Assembly (NCBI RefSeq): GCF_036898095.1
Contig: NC_090728.1
Span: 92,901,812-92,965,811 of the forward strand
Direction: 5' to 3'
Source of the DNA: Palaemon carinicauda
Taxonomy: Eukaryota; Arthropoda; Malacostraca; Decapoda; Palaemonidae
DNA: 64,000 nucleotides
Made by a program: the position numbers and the translations under genes. Under the pieces are notes generated by a model. That model ran no database searches, was not told the DNA's origin, and saw only the letters and a program-made list of their open reading frames with translations. The first letter of the stretch is position 1. The number at the start of each line of letters is the position of its first letter. Positions 43,926 to 52,999 of this stretch are shown in pieces.

Positions 43926-44869
43926 CCCGGTGCAAGTCAGCATCTGTGTCCTCTTCCAGTACCTCTGTAGCCCAAATCGGAGATTTTCTTTTACATCTGA
44001 GAAATGTTCGCTCCCTCTCAGCTCCCACGATTAAGGGCTACAGGAGCATGTTGGCTTCGGTCTTTCGTCATAGAGGCTTAGATCTTTCCAACAATAAAGA
44101 TCTCCAAGATCTCCTTAAGTCTTTCGAGACCTCTAAGGAACGTCGTTTGGCAACTCCTGGATGGAACTTAGACGTGGTCCTAAGGTTCCTCATGTCAGAC
44201 AGGTTTGAGCCATTACATTCAGCCTCCCTGAAGGATCTCACCCTCAAGACGCTTTTCCTAGTGTGCTTGGCTTCGGCTAAAAGGGTCAGTGAAATTCATG
44301 CCTTCAGTAAGAACATCGGCTTTTCTACAGAAAAAGCCACATGTTCACTTCAACTTGGTTTCCTGGCCAAAAATGAACTGCCTTCTCGTCCTTGGCCTAA
44401 GTCTTTTGATATACCTTGCCTGTCAGAGATCGTAGGCAACGAACTTGAAAGAGTGCTGTGTCCAGTTAGAGCTCTTAAGTTCTACTTAGCTCGTACTAAG
44501 TCCTTACGAGGTGGATCTGAGGCATTATGGTACTCAGTTAAGAAACCATCATTGCCTATGTCAAAGAATGCTTTGTCATATTTTATCAGATTTTTAATAC
44601 GAGAGGCTCATTCTCACTTGAATGAAAAAGACCGATGCTTGCTTAAGGTTAAAACGCACGAAGTAAGAGCTATAGCAACTTCCGTGGCCTTTAAGCAAAA
44701 TAGATCTCTGCAAAGTATTATGGACACGACCGTTTGGAGAAGCAAGTCGGTATTCGCGTCATTTTACTTAAAAGATGTCCAGACTCTTTACGAGGACTGC
44801 TACACACTGGGTCCATTCGTTACAGCGAGTGCAGTAGTGGGTAAGGGTTCTACCACTACATTCCCTTAA
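43652..44869 (+). CDS. A2 tyrosine recombinase (intact ORF)
   Basis: A 405-codon uninterrupted tyrosine recombinase. A basic Ser-rich N-terminus (SKKSSSKGRS) leads to the SAM-like core-binding domain (ASTIRVYQSKWEVFRDWCKS, IKGYRSMLASVFRHRG). The catalytic domain has CLASAKRVSEIHAF (Arg), KVKTHEVRAIATSVAF (His-x-x-Arg) and FASFYLKDVQ (Tyr nucleophile near residue 375). A 45-bp in-frame tandem duplication (43884-43973) adds 15 residues (CKSASVSSSSTSVAR) after the core-binding helix start; A1 lacks it. It could still be folded and active, but this is not shown. The start overlaps the pol ORF by about 270 bp. Confidence 0.88.
   Translation: MAGRHSKKSSSKGRSLTSAPRKECSSKPPRASSDCLQTIERLSRARGFSKEAASAIARARRASTIRVYQSKWEVFRDWCKSASVSSSSTSVARCKSASVSSSSTSVAQIGDFLLHLRNVRSLSAPTIKGYRSMLASVFRHRGLDLSNNKDLQDLLKSFETSKERRLATPGWNLDVVLRFLMSDRFEPLHSASLKDLTLKTLFLVCLASAKRVSEIHAFSKNIGFSTEKATCSLQLGFLAKNELPSRPWPKSFDIPCLSEIVGNELERVLCPVRALKFYLARTKSLRGGSEALWYSVKKPSLPMSKNALSYFIRFLIREAHSHLNEKDRCLLKVKTHEVRAIATSVAFKQNRSLQSIMDTTVWRSKSVFASFYLKDVQTLYEDCYTLGPFVTASAVVGKGSTTTFP
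43884..43973 (+). repeat. 45-bp in-frame tandem duplication in recombinase
   Basis: GGTGCAAGTCAGCATCTGTG begins each unit (43884 and 43929); the two units are essentially identical, so the duplication is young. Confidence 0.95.
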
Positions 44870-45255
44870 TTCCAATATCCTTTTAATCTGCTCTTGAAAT
44901 GTTTTTTAATTGGGTTGTACGGAAGGCTAAGAAGCCTTTCGCATCCTTTTTTGATTTGGCGGGTGGTCAAATGTCATTTCTTGAGAGCGCCCAGATTAGG
45001 GGTTTGATGAGGTCCTGTTGTATGGGTTGCAACCCTTGATACTTCAGCTCCTGGGAGTCTTTCAGCATCCTAAGAGGATCGCTGGGCTTCGTGAGGAAGA
45101 CAGACTAACAAGGCAGAGTAATCGTCTAAGTCAACTTCCTTACCAGGTACCTATATATATTTGGGTTTTGTTATGATATAACTGTCAAAAACTCTAAGCA
45201 TATACGCTGTAAACTTAATTAACTCTGGTCTCTACCCACCACCATGGGTGTGAAT
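44870..45255 (+). other. A2 3' UTR
   Basis: Non-coding, collinear with A1 18947-19338. Confidence 0.75.
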
Positions 45256-45351
45256 CAGCTATTATATATTCACCGGCTAAGTTAAATATTTAAAAATGAT
45301 ATTTTAATTATAAAATAAATTTTTGAATATACTTACCCGGTGAATATATAA
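45256..45351 (+). repeat. A2 internal complementary region
   Basis: CAGCTATTATATATTCACCGG onward is the reverse complement of A2's left end (including the A2-specific ATATAATAGCTG), joined at a run of A to the reverse complement of the right end (AATGATATTTTAATTAT to CCCGGTGAATATATA). Confidence 0.93.
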
Positions 45352-45391
45352 ATTAAACCCCCCCCTTCCTCCCCGATAGAGACCCAGCGGG

Positions 45392-45584
45392 ATGAGAAGA
45401 ATTGGGTCTGTTTACATGTATATGCGGTATTTGGCCGATAGTTGGCGCTAGTGGGCACACCCGCAACCTTCATAGCGATCGCTCGCGAGTTTTTTGTGTT
45501 TTTCTGTCGAGCCGCCGGAGGCTCAGCTATTATATATTCACCGGGTAAGTATATTCAAAAATTTATTTTATAATTAAAATATCA
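45392..45584 (-). repeat. A2 right inverted terminal repeat
   Basis: The reverse complement of the left repeat from AAGAATTGGGTCTG outward to CACCGG, then the right extension. Four T at 45585-45588 precede host sequence. Confidence 0.92.
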
Positions 45585-45640
45585 TTTTACGCAAAAGTCT
45601 TTAGTCATCTCTTTAGGTCCTATTGTTGCAGCACCATAAA

Positions 45641-46380
45641 TAATCTAATTGTACGCTTTTACGGGACACGTAAATGTTTTATCTCAGGCATTAATTATTC
45701 TATGTTTTATAAGAGCGTGTAATGGGTATCAAGGTAGATGGTGATCGTGATTGGTCTTGAGGCTTTCACTTTGAATTCACCCTAATGCAAGGAAGAATGC
45801 CTCAATTTAGTATTTGATGATATACTTGATATATACCGGTATTTTTTTTTTTTTTTTTGTGACATATGACTTCACCCCCTGACAAAGAATCATATCTTCT
45901 GGGATCAAACATATGGCCTTTCTTCTTTACAAGCCTGCTACACATTTCACAGAGCATTCACTTTTGATCTTTTGTTATTACTTAATAGTAATTGTATGCA
46001 TTGCAAAGGGCATACATTTTAATGGACACTTCCCACACCTAAGGAAGATTCCCATATAAATGACTCAGAAATTTTGTATCCACATAAGAACGAACTACAA
46101 ATTTTAAAAACAATTACTATTTTTCTGAGGTATACTATACAAACAAAGTTAATTGTCAAAGATCCTGCCTCAACCACCCCACGTCTTTGACTAGGAAAGA
46201 GTGGAGTGCATCATGTGCAAGCGTCCTACACTTCACAGTAGTTGTTTAGAAACTATAAGAATGATCCCATCAAAACCCTTTTTCTTTGATTTTCTGGTCG
46301 TAGAGAAAACAAGACTAGGAGTAACTCATATAAATGAGTTTGTTTTCAAAATTTGTAGTTTTTAGAATTCCCTGCTCTTA
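45641..46380 (+). repeat. DIRS-E1 3' UTR, internal complementary region and right repeat
   Basis: After the recombinase stop there is about 400 bp of UTR. The stretch 46050-46140 (CCCATATAAATGACTCAG to ACTACAAATTTTAAAAAC) is an imperfect reverse complement of the left end at 30080-30145. The right repeat 46245-46380 (ATAAGAATGATCCCATC onward) is the reverse complement of 30100-30215. The outermost boundary is uncertain by some tens of bases. Confidence 0.7.
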
Positions 46381-46664
46381 TATGAAGAGAGATAGGTTCT
46401 GAATTGTAAGAAAATGGCAAAAGAGGTGACAGTCTCCCATCCTTGCATATAGTAGAAAATATAAAAGCACTTGGATAGTATTAAATCAAGTCCCAAAAGT
46501 TTTATTCAGCAACTTAAAGGTTAAAGTTATTTCAACTAGATGGAGTATTGGTCATACCCACCCCAAACATAGATACATTTCAGAGAGTAGCAGTGTATCA
46601 GTGTGTGTTCATTGTTACATTCAGTCTTTTATTAAATTTTATTCAAATTCTTCTTTTTAATTAA
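46381..46664 (+). other. BLM intron 3, short unique stretch
   Basis: AT-rich sequence between two DIRS elements; nothing recognised. Confidence 0.6.
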
Positions 46665-46686
46665 GGGATTTTGAAGAAGGAAAAAT

Positions 46687-47330
46687 CTATTTCTGGGCGA
46701 GAGACCTGTGCCGCCTAGTGGTGTGAGAGCATAGGTCCCACTGTAATCCCAGCCACTGAAACTTGGTCTCCGGTGTTAGGCGGGACTTTTTGAAATTTAT
46801 TTTGAATCCCAGAGACTGAAGATACTGGATCACTTTGTTTGTCGCTTTGAGACAATCCTCGACGTTGTCTGACCAGATTAGCCAATCGTCCAGATATGCG
46901 ACGACTTGGACCCCTTGGGTTCGAAGTTCTTGAATGACTGATTCCGCCAGTTTCGTGAAGATTCTGGGCGCAATGTTGAGCCCGAAAGGCATCACTTTGA
47001 ACGTGTAAGCCTTGTTGCCTAGTCTGAATCCTAGGAATGGGCGGAAATGTCTCGCTATTGGAACGTGATAGTAAGCATCGGTAAGATCGATGGAGGTGGT
47101 GACGGCCCCACAGGGAAGTAAGGTCCGTACCTGCGAGACGGTAAGCATGTGAAACTTGTCGCATTGAATGAACAATAGTTTAGCCGAGAAAGATCGAGGA
47201 TGACTCTCCGGCTGTCTGAGTCTTTTTTCGGGACGCTGAATAAGCGACCTTGAAACTTCAGATGTTTTGTTTCTTTGATCGCGTTCTTGCGCAATAGATC
47301 CTGGGTAAACAGGGTCAGATCCGGTGTCAA
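46687..47330 (-). pseudogene. DIRS-C2 reverse transcriptase, one frameshift, 3' end lost
   Basis: Fingers (LLRKNAIKETKHLKFQGRLF, VPKKDSDSRRVILDLSRLN) are in one frame from 47330 to about 47165. The palm is in another: VTTSIDLTDAYYHVPIARHF (motif A), VMPFGLNIAPRIFTKLAESV (motif B) and VAYLDDWLIWSDN (catalytic DD, near 46900). Thumb-like KINFKKSRLTPETKFQWLGL follows, and the frame then enters the terminal repeat. Only one indel, near 47160, breaks an otherwise complete RT. Confidence 0.85.
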
Positions 47331-47469
47331 GAGTTGATGGAATTTGTTCGGTGGAGGAGGCCCTTCTATCCAACTCCACCCCAGGCCCTTGGAAATTATG
47401 CTGAAGGCCCAAGGACTGAACCTCCAGCGACTCCTGAACGCATAAAGCCTCCCTCCTACCTGAAGAGTC

Positions 47470-49512
47470 TCAGTAGTTGGAGGATTTTACGCTACGGCCT
47501 CCGCGTGATCCCTTTCCACGGGAGAAATATCTCCTCTTGCTTCCGTTCTGACAGGAGCCTCTTGAACCAAGGCCCCTACCTCGCTGGTATCCTTGAGAGG
47601 AACCCCGGGACTCATAGGCAGGGTTATAAGCCGGTGAGGTGAACGAACTCGAAGCCACTTGGCTTTTAGGGACGAGAACATATTCCTCTTGGGGCTGAGG
47701 CTTGGAGGTGGAGGTTTGGATGGTCTGAGCAACCGGGACCGGCTGGACTACCTGGAGAGGTTGGCGGAACTGGGCAGAGCTATAAGGACGTAGCCTTTTC
47801 CTGCCCCGGGATAGAACGTTCGACTGTTCGAACTTCCGTTTGGGAGTGAGACCCCAACAGACCTTGAGGCTCTGGTTCACCCTGGCAGCTTCGCTTAACA
47901 CCGAGTTGACCATGTCCTCCGGAAACAGGTCCGGACCCCAAGCGGAGGCTTTAATGAGCTTATTCGGCTCATGGCGGATAGTAGCCTCTGATAGAACATG
48001 CCTACGGCAACGTCTTCTGGCTACCAAGAAGTCATAGCAATCCGATAACAAGGATTGTAAGGTGGCCTTTGTCATGACCTTAAAAGCGTGTTCCTCATCA
48101 AAGTTCAGGGAAAACATCTCCGCCATCGTCGAGACGTTTAGGCTCCTGCTAAACCTAGACCGGGACTCAAACTCGAGTCGAATTAAGGTTTCGGGAAGTC
48201 TTGGAAGTCGTTCGCTAAATTGCGTCGACGCACAATCAGCAGATAACTTACCAGAGGTAAATGTTGACTGAATGTTAAGCCAACATTCGTTATCTGATGG
48301 GAGCAGAAAAGATGTAGGGTCTATCTCCCGAAGCTGGGGCAAAGGTTTGTCTTCGGCCACTGCTTGAAGAGCTAAGTCCACCATCTTGGTGACGCAAGGA
48401 GTAGGGGTCTGCTCGTCCACAAGAAACATAGTGTATGTGCTCTTGTGGGGAGTCAGCATGGTGTTCGTGCAACCCCACTCGTTCAGGGTTCTAACCCAAA
48501 CAGACTGAGCCTGTTCTTTTGGGAAGATAACGGTCTCCTTAGGGACCTTATCTAGCCAGACAAGAGCTTCTTCCGTTAGCCGGGCGAAGCCGGGGAAGGG
48601 GAATTGAAGGCCGGGAGGGAAGAATTCAAAGTCCTCAATGGGCCGGGTTCCAAAGCCTTCAATGGTCAACATCCCGTCAGTGAAAGGGCAGTGGAGCGCC
48701 ATTTTCCACGGGTTATTTTTAGTGAAAGGCGGGAGTTTTGAGGCGTCTGGAATAAGGAACTGCTGTTGTTGAGGCAGTCCTCCTTCTAAGGTGTCCAGTC
48801 TCTTGGTAACGGCAGATAGCATTGAGCTAATCTGTTCTGAGACAACCCTTGACATCATATTAGTGAGACCCACCGGGTCGAAGTTGGCCGGGGCAACTGA
48901 GGAAGTTGGCTGCACTCCCGGGTCCTGAGAAGTAGAGGAGGTGCTAGCTGAGCCACTTGGGGCTCCGGGGAGGGAAGTCTTCTTTGATTTGGTTGTTTTG
49001 GGAAGTGTAGGATTCTTGCGAGTCCTAATTAAGGGTCTCTTCTGAGACTTAACCTTGGGAGGAACCGGGTGTGATCTTGGGGTAGATTCACGGTTCTCAT
49101 CAAAACCTAGAAAGGAAGAAGTATTAGATGCCGAAGAAAAAGAAGGGCTAAGAAGAGGGATCTTAGCGCCGGACCCACCTGCCTCACCTACCTCCTTACC
49201 TGTCTCCAGTTCGTCCAAAACCATGGGTTCCAAGTCCAAATTCAGAGCCGCAACATTGTCCTCAATGGGGTTGGGGTCGACACCGAGGTCAGTATCCTGA
49301 TCGAGAGCAAGGTCCAGGGTTGCTGTAATGTCGGCAATAATAGGGGCTGCCACTTCTTTAGGCATTGCTGCAGAAGATTTTGCGTTGGGATAGATCAGGT
49401 TGCAGTAATCTTCAGAAAGGACGTAAGGCTTCTTGGCCTTAACGTTACGGGCGAAGCCGCCTACCCAAACTTTCAAGGTGGCTCTTGCTGTGATCTTAGC
49501 CGCTTGAGAACT
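47470..49512 (-). CDS. DIRS-C2 gag, main exon
   Basis: An open frame of 680 codons after a proposed splice acceptor (TTCTTTCAG, ending at 49513). It begins SSQAAKITARATLKVWVGGF, has an acidic Asp/Glu-rich and Ser/Pro-rich middle (LDLALDQDTDLGVDPNP), a folded-looking central part (NNPWKMALHCPFTDGMLTIE, EEALVWLDKVPKETVIF, FSLNFDEEHAFKVMTKATL) and a Gly/Arg-rich tail (RGRGLGSRG, SRGKGSRGGRS) that could bind RNA. There is no enzyme motif. RT follows after about 140 bp in another frame. The intact length suggests a fairly recent insertion. Gag identity is inferred from position and tail. Confidence 0.75.
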   Translation of the reverse strand, partial: SSQAAKITARATLKVWVGGFARNVKAKKPYVLSEDYCNLIYPNAKSSAAMPKEVAAPIIADITATLDLALDQDTDLGVDPNPIEDNVAALNLDLEPMVLDELETGKEVGEAGGSGAKIPLLSPSFSSASNTSSFLGFDENRESTPRSHPVPPKVKSQKRPLIRTRKNPTLPKTTKSKKTSLPGAPSGSASTSSTSQDPGVQPTSSVAPANFDPVGLTNMMSRVVSEQISSMLSAVTKRLDTLEGGLPQQQQFLIPDASKLPPFTKNNPWKMALHCPFTDGMLTIEGFGTRPIEDFEFFPPGLQFPFPGFARLTEEALVWLDKVPKETVIFPKEQAQSVWVRTLNEWGCTNTMLTPHKSTYTMFLVDEQTPTPCVTKMVDLALQAVAEDKPLPQLREIDPTSFLLPSDNECWLNIQSTFTSGKLSADCASTQFSERLPRLPETLIRLEFESRSRFSRSLNVSTMAEMFSLNFDEEHAFKVMTKATLQSLLSDCYDFLVARRRCRRHVLSEATIRHEPNKLIKASAWGPDLFPEDMVNSVLSEAARVNQSLKVCWGLTPKRKFEQSNVLSRGRKRLRPYSSAQFRQPLQVVQPVPVAQTIQTSTSKPQPQEEYVLVPKSQVASSSFTSPAYNPAYESRGSSQGYQRGRGLGSRGSCQNGSKRRYFSRGKGSRGGRSVKSSNY

Positions 49513-49631
49513 CTGAAAGAACGGGGATAAGGTTAGCAAACCCGGGAGACGGAGCTGAGAAATGATAACCAAAGGTTCATTATATAAAGCAAGAGGAATG
49601 TAAGTAGAAAAATGACCTATAGAGGACTCAC

Positions 49632-49829
49632 TGATTCCAAAGAGAGGGTGGAGACAAGGTCGTAACAGACAAGGCAGTTGTCGGGGTGCCAAACTATCAG
49701 GTCATCCATTTGAATCCCACAGTCGGCGTGAGATCTACAGACCTCATGTCCGCAGGGCTGGTGAAGGACGGCCGCGCAGGCTGTCATCCGACAGCGGACC
49801 ACCTGTAAAAAGGAATAGTCTATGAACAC
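49632..49829 (-). CDS. DIRS-C2 gag, upstream exon with Cys/His cluster
   Basis: Reads VVRCRMTACAAVLHQPCGHE then VCRSHADCG and VWHPDNCLVCYDLVSTLSLE. The spacing C-x4-C, C-x-H, C-x2-H-x2-C and H-x2-N-C-x2-C looks like a zinc-binding module. A donor GTGAGT at 49631 and acceptor at 49513 give a 119-bp intron in phase 0, after which gag continues. Unspliced, the frame would hit a stop at 49617-49619. The start may be the Met at 49829 or another exon further up (a possible acceptor AG lies at 49804-49803). Confidence 0.6.
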
Positions 49830-51130
49830 CTTCTTAGTATCTCTAGAAGGGACCCCGGAGGATCCTGACCTTGAAATTAAAGCAAAATGCCTAGTCTTAG
49901 ACTAAACATGCAGAGAACCTTAGACTATTCCAAGAGGAACCCCGGGAGAGCCGGGGATGAGAAAAGGATGTATAAATAAAGGATTGAATAGTAAAAAATA
50001 ATAGTCCCGGGGACTGGGAACAGAAATACTTAAAGTAAACTTTAAGTAAACTTAGAGTAAACTACCAACTGGAGATCCCCTCAACACAACATGGAAAATC
50101 CCAAAAATATGATCATAACGGAGTGTGACAATAAAAACAATTTGAACAGTTAAAAATACTTAAAAGTAAATAATGAATAAAAGCGTAATCACGTAAAAAT
50201 GGCTAGGCATGCAAAGTTAATATAGCAAGAGAGGGAATCGAGCGAGTGGTAAGGGCGGAAGCATGACGTCATCTTGGAAGATGGAAAACAGGGGTACCAA
50301 CCTTACTACTGAAGCGGGTAGATACCGAACAGTAACACAAATAAAGAGCTACACGAGAGTCCCACTCGAACCAAAACGTAAAACTATGTGGAGCGAAAAT
50401 AAAACTAATAGTCATTATAACATCAAAGTGAAATGCTCCTAGAAAAAACAGTTCCCCGCGGGAACGCTATCCACTATATGCACGAAGGCAGGCATCCCAA
50501 CATAACTGAGCCTTAATGATACGTAACACTGATACCATAGTATAATAATAATGATACGCTAAAGTTGAAAGCATATAATCGGTGTAAAGGTAAAATTCTC
50601 CTAAAAAGTTCGAACGAATAACAATGAAAGGAATTACGAACGAACTAGCGAGAAAGGGCAGGACCGTGGGACCATAAACGGTTAGAACGGGAACGCTATT
50701 CACTATAAATCACTTCTGAATTAATAAAACAAAGGCTACACTGCCCATTCACGCTTAAAGCTCATGGATAAAGTACTTAACTTCGATGGAGTAACTTGGG
50801 ATTCCGCCATCGATGCGTAGAAAAGGGAAAATAATCCAAAAATCACCGAGGTAAACACAACCAACTTAACGTATCGGGTGCTAAAAAGGAGTGCTGGGCA
50901 AGCGTGGGTAAAGTTAGTAGTACTAGTCTGCGCGGCAGGGGAGGTTGAACCGCACCTCACTATTGAGGGATTTTGAAGAGGAGATATCTAAATGGTACGA
51001 GACCTCTGGTCATATTACGCCTTAGATTATACCGACACCAATAGGTGAGCGAGCTAGTTCAACCTAGCATTCCTATGCATTTTTTCTCTGGTAATATTTT
51101 AGCAGTTATATTCCTTAGAAATGGTGCTTT
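49830..51130 (-). other. DIRS-C2 leader
   Basis: Non-coding region between the terminal repeat and gag. No supported ORF. Its outer part (50900-51130) is collinear with 12575-12830. Confidence 0.65.
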
Positions 51131-51304
51131 AGGAGCATTTCACTGGCCGGCACAGGTTGAGCCCAGAAAATTGATTTTTGAATTTGTGGTTGTGATGTTC
51201 AAAATAATATTTTTAATCTTTTTAAATTTTTAGAGGCTTAAATTTGATCATCTAACTCAATCTATTTATCTCACTTTTTATCCTTTTATTATATTTTCTT
51301 TCAG

Positions 51305-51486
51305 TGGATCGGGAGAACTTTGAAGCCAAGAAGACTCATTATGACAACTTGTATCGTATGGTGGCATATTGTGAAAATAAAATGGACTGTAGACGAACCC
51401 AGCTACTTAATTACTTTGGTGAAATTTTTGACAGAGATAATTGCAAAAGGAACAGACTTACTGCCTGTGACAACTGTAAATCTCAG
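51305..51486 (+). CDS. BLM: BLM-type RecQ helicase, RQC zinc-binding exon
   Basis: Encodes (L)DRENFEAKKTHYDNLYRMV, AYCENKMDCRRTQLLNYFGE, then DNCKRNRLTACDNCKSQ. The four zinc ligands of the RecQ C-terminal module are present: Cys of CRR, Cys of NCK and the two of CDNC. The first two bases complete the Leu codon split by the previous intron, and the exon ends in phase 0. Acceptor TTTCAG at 51304, donor GTTTGT at 51487, a weaker but acceptable donor. The zinc module stabilises the helicase and supports DNA binding in RecQ proteins. Confidence 0.93.
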
Positions 51487-52835
51487 GTTTGTTTTGTTTC
51501 CTGTTAAAGTATTTTTTTAAAAATTGGATGTCAATATTTCTATTATTCCATCAATACAAAAAGAGAGCTAGAGTATTTTTCCCATGTAATGTAGTTTAAC
51601 CACCCCATTTGGTCATAGATACAGCAATGAGTATTTTTTATATCATAAGTGAAGGGTAATACTTTGAGTAAGATAAGTTAAAGTAGTAGAAATCCAACAC
51701 AAGGAGCAGATGGAGTTGAAAATGTGAAACAGAAAATATTGCAGCAGTTGGCTAAGGGTAAGCTTCACAAACCTTTCATAAAGCCTACAGTGTACAGTGA
51801 AACCATGGATATTGATCTTAGTTTGATTCAAAACGCCTTTAAAACTCCAATTTCTTCAAGCACTGAATTAATTTTTCTTATAAGAAATAAGGCATATAAT
51901 AGGATCAATCTATTTCAGACCCCAAAAATCCCTTCTTAAGAAGCATTTTTACTCAATTTACAGTACTTGTATGCAAAAAATCATATAAATTGCCATGAGA
52001 GGGTGAATAGATGAAATAAGTGAATATGGAACTCGACTCTACCTGTAGCAAAGAGAGGTGATGGAAAAGCTGCATGGCTAGATCGACACAGACACAACTT
52101 GGAATGATCTCTTTCCTCCTCTTTTGTGGTCACAAAGTTCTTCTTTTTGGCTTATCAATTTTACATTAACATACTGTATAGAAAAAAACAATAATATGGT
52201 ACAGTCACTGTGAAAATTAAGTGTACCTATATTTTTATGAGTCCGACCTGAGTGTGATCTTGCTTGCTTATCAAATTTGAAATTTCCCATTTTATTTTAC
52301 CTCAATAGCTTTGCCCCTTTAGTGACATATGGTATTATGTATATATGGCGGTGCATGGCAAAGAGTGGGTAGGTAAACCAATTAGTGGACCCTATTTCAG
52401 TCTCCTTATTGCAGGTATCCCATTCATACATGTTTTTTCTCTTATAATCTAAATAGTATGGGTTTTTAGTTTTAAAGTGTTACATTATTTAGCTTTAAAT
52501 TAGTTGGGTTTTCTTCTAGCATTGATATAATGTTGGGGAAGCATTGTAATTTAGACAATAGTTGTTCAGAATATATTAACTTACCAGTCCCTCTAATGGA
52601 AGAATATGTGAAGCTTATACCTGAACAATTTAGGGTTAACAACTGTAAATGCAAAGGGAAAGTTTCTTTTAGTTCAAGAAATAATCTAGATAAGACTAGG
52701 ATAGTGGATTACTGTATGGTAGGGATTATGATGGTTCTCCAGCGATTACTGAACTTTCGAGAGTTGTTGGTAAGAAGCTTAATAAGCATTTTACTTATTT
52801 CATAGAAAAGTGCTATATTCATGCTAAATGATTAT
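51487..52835 (+). other. BLM intron 4, unique part
   Basis: AT-rich, no recognised repeat or supported frame before DIRS-D. Confidence 0.6.
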
Positions 52836-52985
52836 TGTTCCGACACGATATACAAACCTCGTAATCATTTAAGATAGGAATTTGCTTCAGCTCAGCTGAA
52901 ACAGCCGAAGAGAAAGAAAAACCAGGCAGTTGTGCTGATTGATTGGCTGGCGGTATGGGGTGAGCTCAGGTTCACCATGTTCACC
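52836..52985 (+). repeat. DIRS-D left inverted terminal repeat
   Basis: From about CAGCTCAGCTGAAACAGCCG inward it matches the inverse of 58585-58670. The outer part, to TACAAACCTCGTAATC, is the left extension copied in the internal complementary region. Confidence 0.87.
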
Positions 52986-52999
52986 GACCATGGCTTTTC

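Larger units (their letters stand above)
38963..45584 (+). mobile_element. DIRS-type retrotransposon A2 (complete ends)
   Basis: A 6.6-kb sister of A1 with the same terminal repeats, leader, gene order and internal complementary region. It is inserted in the DIRS-E1 recombinase gene. Host bases AAAGATTTT (left) and ACGCAAAAG (right) join without gap or duplication if the T run is counted once. Unlike A1 it keeps the RT palm and an open recombinase, but gag and the pol frame carry several lesions. Confidence 0.93.
38080..45640 (+). pseudogene. DIRS-E1 tyrosine recombinase, split by DIRS A2
   Basis: The gene reads, with stops, AEWKIF-like (38085), IIRSFKQSSPSRELK (38280), TLKTISLLALASAKRVSELH (first Arg, 38410-38470) and a decayed H-x-x-R site near 38835 that reads AHDKGG, apparently without its Arg. 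It then reads YDHYIKDF up to 38961, where A2 begins. After A2 the same frame continues TQKSLVISLGPIVAAP from 45589, and stops. The Tyr nucleophile would be the Y of HYIKDF. All of 38963-45584 is foreign to this gene. Confidence 0.78.
30075..46380 (+). mobile_element. DIRS-E element 1, interrupted by other elements
   Basis: Left terminal repeat from about 30075 and right repeat at about 46245-46380 are reverse complements (shared block around CCTTTTTCTTTGATT at 46280 and its inverse near 30175). Between them lie a decayed gag, RT, RNase H, methyltransferase-like segment and recombinase in DIRS order. Insertions inside it are a DNA transposon (30550-32143), an unclassified block (about 32960-35180) and the DIRS element A2 (38963-45584). 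Removing them leaves an element of roughly 5.9 kb, similar in size to DIRS-D. Confidence 0.8.
46665..51190 (-). mobile_element. DIRS-C element 2 (minus), internally deleted
   Basis: Ends are inverted: GGGATTTTGAAGAAGG with GACCTGTGCCGCC at 46665-46720, and at about 51130-51190 the inverse of a diverged copy of the same block. From the right end inward come a 1.3-kb leader, gag with one intron, and RT. The RT reading frame runs straight into the left repeat, so RNase H, methyltransferase-like segment and recombinase have been deleted. The 5' leader is collinear with the plus-strand DIRS-C at 12557. Confidence 0.75.

Noticed and set aside
43652..44869. Tyrosine recombinase as evidence of a phage, integron or bacterial contaminant
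   Set aside because: It lies in a DIRS element with RT, RNase H and inverted repeats, nested in an animal gene with introns.
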